Positions 51,927-61,109 of a DNA stretch of 64,000 bases are shown here, in pieces; position 1 is the stretch's first letter; each line of letters opens with the position of its first letter. Made by a program: the position numbers and the translations under genes. The notes beneath the pieces are model-generated. The model was not told the origin of the DNA and did not search any database. It worked only from the letters and a program-made list of their open reading frames with translations. This DNA is from Gaoshiqia sediminis (GTDB lineage Bacteria > Bacteroidota > Bacteroidia > Bacteroidales > Prolixibacteraceae): the NCBI RefSeq assembly GCF_025907915.1, contig NZ_JAPAAF010000003.1, forward strand, positions 124,001-188,000, read 5' to 3'.

Positions 51927-52969
51927 TTCAATTGGTTTAGCGTGTTAAACATTGCCTGAATGTTGGCCGGCGGAATATCCGGCAAAATGGCCTCGTGACT
52001 CGGCGAAATAATCAATCCCGTGGGGAAAAGTACTTTCAATTCACCTACCTTTTTCGCCACATCATCAGCACTGCCCTTTACCAGCAGATACTGGGCATCC
52101 ACTCCCCCGCAAAAAGCCGCCTTACCGTAGAAATGCTCTTTCAGGTGGGCCGCACTCATGTCGGCAGCCAGTGCTTGAATAGGGTGGATCACATCAACTC
52201 CCAAGTCGACTAGATCATCAATAATCGGAAAAATCGAGCCACAGGAATGGTGCATCACCGTCAGCCCGTAACTTTTTGCCTGGTCAATCAGTTTTTTTGT
52301 TCCGGGGAAAACCAAATCCCGCAACAGATCCGGATCCACCATCAAACCGGTTTGGCTGCCAAAGTCGTTTCCGATCAGGATGGCGTCCAAATGTCCTTTA
52401 GTGGCTTCATAAAACAATTCATTGGCTTTCAGGTAAAAATCCGTGATCCGGTCAATCACTGCCCGAAACATCTCCGGGTTCATCAGCATGGTCATCAGCG
52501 CCTGTTCCATCCCAAAAGCCGAGCAGGCATCCTGAAAATGGGCGCTCCACAGGATTCCCATACGAACGTAATCATCACCGATGCTCTTCACCCGGCGAAG
52601 CGACTCTTCCCGATCGAGGTATTTTTCAGGATCGGGCCAGTCGAACTTGTCCACATCGGCCGGGGCGGAATAATCTTCGAAAAAACCGGGCGCGGTCAGG
52701 GTACGTTCATCCGGCTTGTCCAAGTGGTCCATCTTGGCAAACTTAAACGCGCAGGCAATATGATTGGATGGCGGATAATTGTAAGGAACTTCAACCGGGT
52801 AAATATCATCATCAATCACTTGTTTTAGCCGGTGAATAGACGATACGCCAAAATGCTTACACAACGCATTTTCTGCCTCGGGCACAGGAAGCCCCAGCCA
52901 CGAAGCGGGACGGTCAACCTCCTCGTAGTTAATTGTGGCATAAAAGCGTTCTTTGTGAGTTAGTTTCAT
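51923..52969 (-). CDS. uroporphyrinogen decarboxylase-fold protein, third copy
   Basis: 348 residues, no signal peptide, URO-D superfamily. His241-Ser-Cys243-Gly (HHSCGS) matches the HxC part of the MtaA-type zinc site; where the other two URO-D-fold proteins have the distal Cys this one has SPSHE, so a His could be the third ligand (His325). An additional Cys287 lies in FCGGVD. It is translationally coupled to rhaM and lies 41 bp after the DUF5703 gene. Its link to rhamnose genes recurs in Bacteroidota loci as far as I know; the function is not established. Confidence 0.7.
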   Translation of the reverse strand: MKLTHKERFYATINYEEVDRPASWLGLPVPEAENALCKHFGVSSIHRLKQVIDDDIYPVEVPYNYPPSNHIACAFKFAKMDHLDKPDERTLTAPGFFEDYSAPADVDKFDWPDPEKYLDREESLRRVKSIGDDYVRMGILWSAHFQDACSAFGMEQALMTMLMNPEMFRAVIDRITDFYLKANELFYEATKGHLDAILIGNDFGSQTGLMVDPDLLRDLVFPGTKKLIDQAKSYGLTVMHHSCGSIFPIIDDLVDLGVDVIHPIQALAADMSAAHLKEHFYGKAAFCGGVDAQYLLVKGSADDVAKKVGELKVLFPTGLIISPSHEAILPDIPPANIQAMFNTLNQLK

Positions 52970-53010
52970 GTAGTTTTAGGTTTGATAGTTATGTTGTCAG
53001 ACTTGGTTAT

Positions 53011-55332
53011 TCAGTCAAAACAATTGATGATATCTTTCCTTCGGGATTCCGGTGAAACCCTCAGTGAAAGGACTTTTCCATTTTTCAGTTCTGCCTCAAT
53101 GATGGTTTTATTTGGTGCATGCAGTTTGAAATGCACATCGCGTTCCCTGGGCCAAGCCGGAAACAGATAGATTTTATCGCCAACGGTTTGTAGCAGCATT
53201 TCCTGCAGAGCAATCATGCCCGAGCCGCCCCAGTTGTGATCGGGCGTCCAATCGAAACCCGGGCCCCAAAATGCGGGAAATCGCCGTCCCGAGTCTTTCA
53301 ATTTCAGCAACATCAGCGAGTCTGCCTGCTCGGTCAATCCCAGACGGGCCGCAAAAATGGCGTCCTGTTTCCAGCCAATGTGACTACGGAATTTCTTCGC
53401 ATCAGGGTCGTAATTCCAGGTATTACGGGCCACCTCCAAATCGGACAGGCCAACGCCGTACATTCCCCAGGGAAAAACCGGGTACAATTGCGGCAATTCC
53501 ACATTATTGATCCGCTCCCACAACGCGGCCGGAGCAATGGTCTGGTGTCCGTCAATTTCCCGAAAACTGATCAGCGGAATCCGCTTCAACAGCGCGTCAA
53601 AATAAGCCCGATCAATTTGGGTTGAATAACCTTCCGGCAAATCAAGCAGTTGTTGGGTTACCGTTTGCAACGCCGCGATGGTTGAGTTGGCGTTGTAAGC
53701 CATTTTATAAGTTTCGCAGGCCGAACCGGGATAAAACACCAATTGGCCGTCGCCATTCAGCTCCTTTGCCCCGCGCCGTTCGGCCAGGTAGCGGTAATGC
53801 TCGTCGAAAAAGCGCAGGGTACTTGTAATCATTGGTATATAACCTGAAATATCAGCGCCACTGTAACGCTGATCTTCCAGGATCATGTAACAAAACTCCA
53901 GGGCCGTGTCCCATTGGTACTCCAGCCAGGCATTGTATTCCATGCCCGGATCATAGCCTTCGGGCCTTTTCCAGCCATATTCGCTGGGATTGGGCAAGCC
54001 AAAATTCTCCATCTGTTCGGTAAAGCAGGCACCGCCGTGATTCCAGTACACCCGACTGCGCCATTCGGCATTCCCCAAAATTCGTTTGTAAAAATCGAAT
54101 TGAGACGGCATCAGGTCTAAGTCGCCGCTTTTCAACATGGGGAAATACACCAACCGCTGATTTTGTGCCGTGAAGGTTCCTCCTCCCCAATTACGGAAAT
54201 CGGGCGTGAATGCCCGAGTTGAATCGGTGAAAACCGGATCGACCGTAAACAAGCCACCGTTGAATTTGGTCGGGTAATCGCCATAAGCGTTGCAAGCCAG
54301 CATGTAGCGGAACAACTGGTAATTTCGACCCGCCTGCCAGCTTTCGTTATTTTCGTTTTTGGTTTCGGGTTGAATAAAAACGAAACTCCTGTTCCAAAAA
54401 TCAGCCCACCACTGGTGGTTTTTCGTATGATTTGCTTTCGAATTTCCGACAGCCGCTTTTTGAAGCTTTGTCAATTCATTTCTCCAATCGGCCAGCGATT
54501 CCGTTTGCGCTTTGTGCAAGGCCAATTGAAGCTGAATTCTTTTCGACGCTGTCTTCGTTTTCAGCCGAAAAGCTTTGAAATCGGTGTCAACATAGTTGCC
54601 CGATCTGATTCCGGCGGGAACAAAATTAAGCCCGTACATCACCCCGCCCCAGGTCAAATTTCTCAGCGGGTTGAAAAGCTTGTCCTTCACCGAGTCCAGT
54701 TGCTGCTGGCGTACCACCACGTCGAACATCGTTTCGCCGGAATTGCGGTGATAAAACAGGACACCATTACCCGCAAAATTCACCGAATCAGCCTTCGTTG
54801 TCAGTCCTTCGGGAGCAGCCCATTTGTAAGAATTGGCAAAGCTTTCGAGCTTTCGCAGCGGTCGCTCTTCCGTGCGCCAGCTTTCATAAGCGGCAACTGC
54901 ATTCAGTGCTTTGCTGGCCTCAATTTCAACATGAATAAGTGGCTGAAACACATCAACCCACAATGTCAGTACGGCTTTTACCTCTTCATTTTCGCCGGAA
55001 ATAATGACCGAACCGTCCTTCAACCTCAACTCCTGCTTGAAAAATTTGCCGGCAAAAGGGTTGGGTTGAAGTTGCAGGCGTACACGCCCCAATTTGGGTA
55101 GGGCATTATTCTCGTCGAAGGTGCCGCTTTGCGCGATGTAAAAAAGCACGTCGCCATTTTCAACCCAAACATTCAGGCCAATATCGCCGCCACCGCAGGG
55201 CATCGACTCTGACGAGTTAACGCTCTGGCTGGTCCAAACCAGATTGTAGTCGTCAAGCCCGGCCGGTTGTGCCCAGCTTTTGCCGATAAATAAAGTCAGC
55301 AGTGCAAGTATCAGTTGAATGTTTCGTTTCAT
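53011..55332 (-). CDS. secreted DUF5703 domain protein, GH95-like (alpha/alpha)6 hydrolase
   Basis: 773 residues from ATG 55332, which gives signal peptide MKRNIQLILALLTLFIGKSWAQ; the longer ORF adds a non-signal leader. The N-terminal beta-domain (about 25-270: YNLVWTSQSVNSSESMPCGGGDIGLNVWVENGDVLFYIAQSGTFDEN) is the DUF5703 pattern, and the helical barrel from about 310 resembles GH95 (HKAQTESLADW, PGSACETYKMAYNANSTIAALQTV, WTPDHNWGGSGMIALQEMLLQ). A catalytic role is likely but no substrate is known to me. A 272-bp gap with a paired-hairpin repeat lies upstream. Confidence 0.7.
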   Translation of the reverse strand: MKRNIQLILALLTLFIGKSWAQPAGLDDYNLVWTSQSVNSSESMPCGGGDIGLNVWVENGDVLFYIAQSGTFDENNALPKLGRVRLQLQPNPFAGKFFKQELRLKDGSVIISGENEEVKAVLTLWVDVFQPLIHVEIEASKALNAVAAYESWRTEERPLRKLESFANSYKWAAPEGLTTKADSVNFAGNGVLFYHRNSGETMFDVVVRQQQLDSVKDKLFNPLRNLTWGGVMYGLNFVPAGIRSGNYVDTDFKAFRLKTKTASKRIQLQLALHKAQTESLADWRNELTKLQKAAVGNSKANHTKNHQWWADFWNRSFVFIQPETKNENNESWQAGRNYQLFRYMLACNAYGDYPTKFNGGLFTVDPVFTDSTRAFTPDFRNWGGGTFTAQNQRLVYFPMLKSGDLDLMPSQFDFYKRILGNAEWRSRVYWNHGGACFTEQMENFGLPNPSEYGWKRPEGYDPGMEYNAWLEYQWDTALEFCYMILEDQRYSGADISGYIPMITSTLRFFDEHYRYLAERRGAKELNGDGQLVFYPGSACETYKMAYNANSTIAALQTVTQQLLDLPEGYSTQIDRAYFDALLKRIPLISFREIDGHQTIAPAALWERINNVELPQLYPVFPWGMYGVGLSDLEVARNTWNYDPDAKKFRSHIGWKQDAIFAARLGLTEQADSLMLLKLKDSGRRFPAFWGPGFDWTPDHNWGGSGMIALQEMLLQTVGDKIYLFPAWPRERDVHFKLHAPNKTIIEAELKNGKVLSLRVSPESRRKDIINCFD

Positions 55333-55412
55333 TTTTTCATTGAATTTAGGAAGCCTTTCAGGCTTCACATTCTAATCCCTCAAGATTCTGCCATTCCAAT
55401 CTTCTCATTCGA

Positions 55413-55568
55413 TGTTTCGTCCGACAGGAGTTCCTTCCCTTTTCTTGACCTTTTTTCGCGGACGATTTTTCTCTGCACCTCGTTCCCCAGGGTGTTGCCC
55501 CTGGCTACCAAGATTCCGGGCCTACAGCCCGAAGAATTTCGTCCACAACTCCGTCATCCAATCATCCC
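55413..55568. repeat. paired-hairpin dispersed repeat, copy A
   Basis: A diverged copy of the 160-bp element seen twice at 57154-57531. It contains the two hairpins CCAGGG/CCCTGG and CGGGC/GCCCG joined by the shared CTACCAAGATTC-type linker. The gap from 55333 to 55604 between the DUF5703 and SGNH esterase genes holds little else. Confidence 0.8.
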
Positions 55569-55604
55569 ATTATTCATCATTCTAATATTCAAGACTCTAC
55601 CATT

Positions 55605-57047
55605 CTAATCTTCCACCGGCCATTCATCCGTCCGGAACGACGAAACGGGCAAGCCATCGGTTCCGTAGAGTGTGCCCACCACGAAGTCTTTGAACGCGTA
55701 GCGCACGGCAACCGGCTTTTCAACCCGCGGCGACGATACCACCACCGATTTGGCGCGCAGGAATGCATCCGCCGGGTAAAACACTTTATTCTCGCCGGCA
55801 ATTTCAAATCCGGTCAATTCTTTGCCAAAGCTGGTCAGGCCATTCGAAGCATCGTTAAACGACACAATAACCTGACTTCCTTTTACCTCCATGGCCTTAT
55901 ACGACGGGCTTTTAAAGCTGAAATCGCGGAAACCATAGCATTGCGCCAAGGCCCACAAAGCCAGACGTTCACCCCCCTGCTGTTTATGCATGGGGTGAAT
56001 GCTTTCCTTTTCGCCTACATCCATCAACACAGCCATTCCCGAACTCGGAATTTTGTCGAGGGCCTTCAGCTGGGCTTCACGCAGATAAGCCGAGTTATAT
56101 TTTTCGTGAAATTCTTTCGGAGTGAAAACCGAATAGTCGAACGGCGCAATTTGCGCGTAGAAGAAGGGAAACTCGCCAATGCCCCACAAAGAGCGCCACT
56201 CTGCCACCATGGTCGGGAACAAATCCAGGTAACGGTCGGGCTCGATGTAGTTGGTTTCGCCCTGGTACCAGATGCAGCCTTTGATGCCGTAGCCGATTAC
56301 CGGATTGAGCATGCCATTAAACAAGACCGTCGGGGTGCGGTTGACAACCGGAATGCTGTCGCCCGGAGCCGGCACCTGCTTGTCCTCGAAAGGCACAGAA
56401 GTTTTGGGGCTCATCCAGGCTTGAATACACGAGCCTCCGTAAGCCACTTCGATTAAACCAACCGGAATATCGAGCAGTTCGTTCAACATGCGGCCAAAGT
56501 AGTAGCCGGTAGCGCTGAAATTACGGATGGCTGCCGGATCGGCCACCTTCCATTTGGCGGTGAAATCATTTTGCGGAACAGTTTTCGAGCTGCGCGGAAC
56601 AGTAATTACCCGGATGTTATGGTTGTCCGATTTCAAAATATCGATATTGGAGCCAACAACCGGCTGCCCCGGAAAGCCTTTCATCGGCATTTCCATGTTC
56701 GACTGCCCGGCACAAAGCCACACTTCGCCAATCAGAATATTTTTCAGGACCAACTCGGTTCCGTCGCTGATGCGGATTTCGTAAGGACCGCCAGCTTCAG
56801 GGGTTTCCACGGTCAGTTTCCATTTGCCGTCGCGGTCGGCTTTGGTTTCGTAGCTTTTGCTGTTCCACGAAGGAATAACAGTGACCTTGGCTTTGGCATC
56901 GGCCCAGCCCCAAATGGCGACATTCGTTTGTCGTTGCAAAACACCGTTGTCGGCAAACAAAGCCGGCATTTTCACGGTAGCCGAAGCACCGAAGCTCCAA
57001 ACGAGCAACAACAAAGCCAACAGTTTTTTCAAGTTTCTCATTTTCAT
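55605..57047 (-). CDS. SGNH-type sialate O-acetylesterase-family esterase
   Basis: 480 residues from ATG 57047 (57041 also possible), signal peptide ending FGASA. The SASA-family pattern is present: an N-terminal beta-domain (PALFADNGVLQRQTNVAIWGWAD), the nucleophile block LCAGQSNMEMPMKG, NFSATGYYFGRML with GLIEVAYGGSCIQAWMSP, CIWYQGETNYIEP and the late catalytic pair region DVGEKESIHPMHKQQGGERLALWA. These enzymes remove O-acetyl groups; acetyl on rhamnogalacturonan is the probable substrate. Lies between GH106 and DUF5703 with repeats on both sides. Confidence 0.88.
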   Translation of the reverse strand: MKMRNLKKLLALLLLVWSFGASATVKMPALFADNGVLQRQTNVAIWGWADAKAKVTVIPSWNSKSYETKADRDGKWKLTVETPEAGGPYEIRISDGTELVLKNILIGEVWLCAGQSNMEMPMKGFPGQPVVGSNIDILKSDNHNIRVITVPRSSKTVPQNDFTAKWKVADPAAIRNFSATGYYFGRMLNELLDIPVGLIEVAYGGSCIQAWMSPKTSVPFEDKQVPAPGDSIPVVNRTPTVLFNGMLNPVIGYGIKGCIWYQGETNYIEPDRYLDLFPTMVAEWRSLWGIGEFPFFYAQIAPFDYSVFTPKEFHEKYNSAYLREAQLKALDKIPSSGMAVLMDVGEKESIHPMHKQQGGERLALWALAQCYGFRDFSFKSPSYKAMEVKGSQVIVSFNDASNGLTSFGKELTGFEIAGENKVFYPADAFLRAKSVVVSSPRVEKPVAVRYAFKDFVVGTLYGTDGLPVSSFRTDEWPVED

Positions 57048-57575
57048 ATCGTATAATAATTTATTCATTTCAAACACGAAGACTCGAAGCAGTCAAGTTG
57101 TCCTAGCTCCCGATTCTGTCTTGCATTTGTCATTCTAATATTCCCCATCTCTCTTTCGTCCGACGGGAACTCCGGCTCATTGCCCAACTTTTCCACGCGG
57201 ACGATAATCTTTTCATCGTTTCGTTCCCCGGGGCGTTGCCCCGGGCTACCATGATTCCGGGCCTACAGCCCGGCAGATTTCTTTCACAACTCCAACTCTG
57301 TCATCCAATCACCCCAACCTTCACCATTCTAACATTCATCACTCACCACTTCCAACCTTCCCAATCGCTGTTTCGTCCGACGGGAACTCCGGCTCATTGC
57401 CCGGCTTTTCTCCGCGGACGATAATTTCTTCTTCGTTACATTCCCGGGGCGCTGCCCCGGGCTACCAGGATTCCGGGCCTGCAGCCCGGCAGATTTCTTT
57501 CACAACTCCAACTCTGTCATCCAATCACCCCAATCTTCACCATTCCAATATTCTAATATTCATCATTCTACCATT
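57048..57575. repeat. 528-bp intergenic region with two paired-hairpin repeats (copies B and C)
   Basis: The gap between the GH106 stop and the esterase start holds two copies of a ~160-bp element, about 57154-57316 and 57371-57531, 217 bp apart. Both run TTTCGTCCGACGGGAACTCC, a GCGGACGATAAT block, a hairpin CCGGGGCGTTGCCCCGG type, linker GCTACCA, a second hairpin CCGGGC-CTACA-GCCCGG, and a TTTCTTTCACAACTCC tail with CATTCTAA-type AT-rich ends. No ORF is credible here. Confidence 0.9.
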
Positions 57576-60500
57576 CTAATCTTCCTTCTGCCTTTGCAAA
57601 CTGACCGGCCCGAACAGGCCTGCCCGCAACAATGGCCTTCCGTCCAACCGGTAGGGAGCCGTCGTCCAGGTAGTGCGCTGCTCTTCGGGCAAAGCATGGT
57701 CACCAATCAGGCGGTTGTGCCAGGTATTCACGATGTCGATTTCCACTTCGTTGGTTCCGTTTTTCAAAGTTCCATTTACCGGGAGCCGGAAGGGTTTTGT
57801 CCACAACACGCCCAGCGACTGGCCATTCAGCCGCACTTCGGCAACATCTGAAAAATCGCCCAAGTCAATCCAGTAATCTTGTTCCCCGTCCGCTGCTTGC
57901 CAGTCGAAGCTGGTTTTATAAGTGGCTTTGCCCGAATAATAACGAATGCCATCCAGCACATTTTGGCTCCAGTCGCTCAATTTGTCCCATTTTTGAGCTT
58001 CAGCAGGACCACTCAGTTTCGGGTCGAAACTGACGGTCCAGGAACCTTCAATAGTTTTTATCGCTTCCAATTGAATTGCATTTGCACCTCCATCGCGCTC
58101 ATCCGGGTTGGATGGACTGAAAATTACAAACAGCGATTCATCTGGTTCGAACTCGTAGCTCAGCGTAGTACGTCCGTTTTTTGAATCCCAGCTATTGCAT
58201 GAAAGTCTGCGGTCGAGAACCGCATCGTACAACAGCGGAACTTTTCCTTCCACCCGGAAACTCATTTCAACCGGCAGCTTTTCGGCACTTTGGTTTGAAA
58301 TGAAATAAATTTCCTTTTCGCCGGCTTTCCGGTGGTTCCAGGCCAAGGTTCCTTTCAGGCGGCCAAATTCGGTGGCGGCAACAAAATCTTCCTCCAACCC
58401 GAGCGGCTGAAATGAGCTTGATTTATAGGCTCCGAACAAAAGCCGGCCTTTTCCGAATTGTATCCCTTCGAATAAACTCCCTTTCTCATCTTTAAAATTG
58501 ATCTTTTTGCCGTTGCTCAGTTTTCCCATCAGCTTTTTCAGTTGAACGTCTTCCTGGCCATTCAAACCGATGGTTTGAATTGGCTGCTGCATCCATAAAA
58601 CAGTAGCGCCCTGCTCAATTAAATCGACCAGTTTCCGCGCAACCAAAAGGCTCATCTGCTCGCCCCCGCGCGGCGACATCTTCCGGTTTCCAGGAATAAC
58701 CAGCACGGCATAGCTCGCGCCACCCGGCAACACCACCCGCCCGTTTTCAACGTTGGCTCGATTCAGCAACACGTCTTTGTTGAACGAGTCATAAGCATAA
58801 CCATTCAGCGGATCAATCCATTTATCAGGGTCAGCCATATTGGCTTGGGTGGTCACCCCTTGCGGCATCGACCGCTTACGAATACCTTCGTTTTGCAGGC
58901 GTACTTTTTCCGATTTCACCCGGTCGGCGCCCATCGGGCCAGGCAAAAATTCAACCAGGCGATCGGGCAATACCGCGCGGCGAGGCGCTTCTTCGCCGTT
59001 GAAAACAGCCACATCAACCACCGGCACGCCTTGCTGCAACAACTGCTGGCAGTTACGCAGATAGCTCCAAAAAGCATGACTCTGCGGCCACCAGGTTTGG
59101 TCACGTTGCAGGTAAGTACCGACTTTGTCCAGTGTCATTCCGGGTTTCCGGTCGGGCCAGGGATTATGGGTGAACACATGCGTCACCACACGGTTGATGC
59201 CCAAGACAAAATTGCGGTCGGCCAGCGGTTTCAGCATCGCAGGCGTTTCGTCCCAGTCGAGACGGATTTCAGTGAAACTTTCAGCCTGCACAATCGGATG
59301 TCCGTAAATGTGCGCGCCCGAAATGGCATCGAGAATATCGTTGGGTTTGTCGTGCGATGGACTACGAAACCAAAACTCACCCATCGGCAAATCCACGTTT
59401 TTAAAGTGAAGCAGACCGTCGCCTACCCCAACCGGAGCAGTACTCTCTGCCGAAAAAAGCACACCCTTTTTCTGCGACTCGTCGTGCAGCGTGCCGTAAA
59501 AATTATCGGCAAAAAGCTCGGTAATGGTTTCGCGAACATCTTTCAAAACCCGTTCCGAGGTTTCGGCATCGCCAACAGGAACGCCGGCCATCACAGGCAA
59601 ATACGGCATCAAATCGTAACCGCGGCGTTTCAAAAATTCAGCCGAAAAAACTGTCGACCAGTTTTGATTTCCGCACTCCCAGCTGTCCACGTGGAAACGG
59701 GTAATGGTTTTCCCGGCCAGCTCCTCGCCCACCTGACGAAACGCTTCGCCAAACCACTGGTCAAACTGAAAGCGAACGACTTCCGGGTTAAACTTGTCGC
59801 ACTCCAATCCTTTACCGCCACCGCCGATGTAATTTTCGTGGCCGGTGCTGGTGTGCCCCATGCGCAAAATCACCCATTTTCCGGCCGGTACCTGCCAATT
59901 CAGCGTACCATCGGCCGCCACATATGACGTTATATTTTGAAGTTTCTTCGGATCAATACAATCTTTTGAAGGCAATGCCTGCTCGTCCGACCAGTCTGCA
60001 ATCCGCCAGATAGAGCCGTTTTTGCCTTCGTACTGATGAATCCGGGCTTCCGACGAAAGCGCGATTCCCTTCACCCGTAAGGTGGGAGTCCATTTGGCAT
60101 CATCCAGATCTTCGGCTCCAGGCTCCGAACCCGTCGGGGCGAAAACAAAACGGAAATAGCGTGCTGTTACGGGCCTAATCAGTTGCGTGTTGGGCTGGTC
60201 CAAATCGAGCCATCCCGAGCGCGGCGGCACCAGGCGAGTATGTGTCGTGAAATTCACGCCGTCGTCGCTGGTTTCAATAATGAGCCGGTTCGACTGGTAA
60301 TTGTTCCAACCGGTTGTGATTTGAACGGACCGGCAGGTAAACGGCTCGTCAAAATCATACTGAATCCAGCCTGTTTCCTTGGTCGAAAATTGCTTTTGGT
60401 TGCCTTTTTCAGCCAAATATTTTAGATCTTCTATACCAAAACTCGAAGTCACTTTGGGCGGCTTCACCCACGAGTTTTGACCCGCACCCTCGTGAGCGGG

Positions 60501-61031
60501 ATAAGCAAAAGTGGCGATGTCGGCATAGTAGCCCTTCACCATTTCGGGCTGCGGCAATTTGCCGGAAAATGCTTGTCCTCCGGTTACAACGGTATCGGCC
60601 CAAACCACTTTTTGCATTGACATTTCGGGTGTAATCCACGGACCGCCGGCGCAGGTAAACCCGTCGCAGGAATTAAACCCGATTTCAAGGCCCAGGCGGT
60701 TTGCCTCGCTCACCGCATGTTTTACCAAAGCCCACCACTCGGGGCTCATGGTCACTACTTTGTCGGGATACAAGCCCGGCACCGTGTCGCGAATGGCAAA
60801 AATGTAAGTACCACCAAAGCCGGCCTGTTTCATGGCTTCCAAGTCGGCGGTCAGGCCTTCTTTGCTGACAGCCCCGTGCATCCAGTACCAAAAATTCCAG
60901 GTAGCGGCATCCTTTTCGGTTGGCACAATTGCTTTAAACTGCGATTCCGACTGGCGGCTGCATGCGCTAAAAATGACCAGCAACATGCCAATCAATATCA
61001 GAAGTGTTCTGTTTTGTCGGTTTTGTTTCAT
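57576..61031 (-). CDS. GH106 alpha-L-rhamnosidase lipoprotein
   Basis: 1151 residues from ATG 61031 (lipobox FSAC), complete. GH106 signature: WNFWYWMHGAVSKEGLTADLEAMKQAGFGGTYIF, EIGFNSCDGFTCAGGPWITPEMSMQKVVW, then FHVDSWECGNQNWSTVFSAEFLKRRGYD and HPIVQAESFTE, with a C-terminal carbohydrate-binding/GH2-like sandwich (AEVRLNGQSLGVLWTKPFRL). These large enzymes remove terminal alpha-L-rhamnose from RG-I or RG-II. Located between the GH2 gene (78 bp) and the SGNH esterase. It is one of two rhamnosidases (GH78, GH106) in the window, the secreted one. Confidence 0.95.
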   Translation of the reverse strand: MKQNRQNRTLLILIGMLLVIFSACSRQSESQFKAIVPTEKDAATWNFWYWMHGAVSKEGLTADLEAMKQAGFGGTYIFAIRDTVPGLYPDKVVTMSPEWWALVKHAVSEANRLGLEIGFNSCDGFTCAGGPWITPEMSMQKVVWADTVVTGGQAFSGKLPQPEMVKGYYADIATFAYPAHEGAGQNSWVKPPKVTSSFGIEDLKYLAEKGNQKQFSTKETGWIQYDFDEPFTCRSVQITTGWNNYQSNRLIIETSDDGVNFTTHTRLVPPRSGWLDLDQPNTQLIRPVTARYFRFVFAPTGSEPGAEDLDDAKWTPTLRVKGIALSSEARIHQYEGKNGSIWRIADWSDEQALPSKDCIDPKKLQNITSYVAADGTLNWQVPAGKWVILRMGHTSTGHENYIGGGGKGLECDKFNPEVVRFQFDQWFGEAFRQVGEELAGKTITRFHVDSWECGNQNWSTVFSAEFLKRRGYDLMPYLPVMAGVPVGDAETSERVLKDVRETITELFADNFYGTLHDESQKKGVLFSAESTAPVGVGDGLLHFKNVDLPMGEFWFRSPSHDKPNDILDAISGAHIYGHPIVQAESFTEIRLDWDETPAMLKPLADRNFVLGINRVVTHVFTHNPWPDRKPGMTLDKVGTYLQRDQTWWPQSHAFWSYLRNCQQLLQQGVPVVDVAVFNGEEAPRRAVLPDRLVEFLPGPMGADRVKSEKVRLQNEGIRKRSMPQGVTTQANMADPDKWIDPLNGYAYDSFNKDVLLNRANVENGRVVLPGGASYAVLVIPGNRKMSPRGGEQMSLLVARKLVDLIEQGATVLWMQQPIQTIGLNGQEDVQLKKLMGKLSNGKKINFKDEKGSLFEGIQFGKGRLLFGAYKSSSFQPLGLEEDFVAATEFGRLKGTLAWNHRKAGEKEIYFISNQSAEKLPVEMSFRVEGKVPLLYDAVLDRRLSCNSWDSKNGRTTLSYEFEPDESLFVIFSPSNPDERDGGANAIQLEAIKTIEGSWTVSFDPKLSGPAEAQKWDKLSDWSQNVLDGIRYYSGKATYKTSFDWQAADGEQDYWIDLGDFSDVAEVRLNGQSLGVLWTKPFRLPVNGTLKNGTNEVEIDIVNTWHNRLIGDHALPEEQRTTWTTAPYRLDGRPLLRAGLFGPVSLQRQKED

Positions 61032-61109
61032 TGTTTTTGGTTTAAAAAAGCCACAAGACACTAGCTGCAAGCTTCAAGTCTTAACTACTGCTTGTAGGTT
61101 GCAGCCCAT

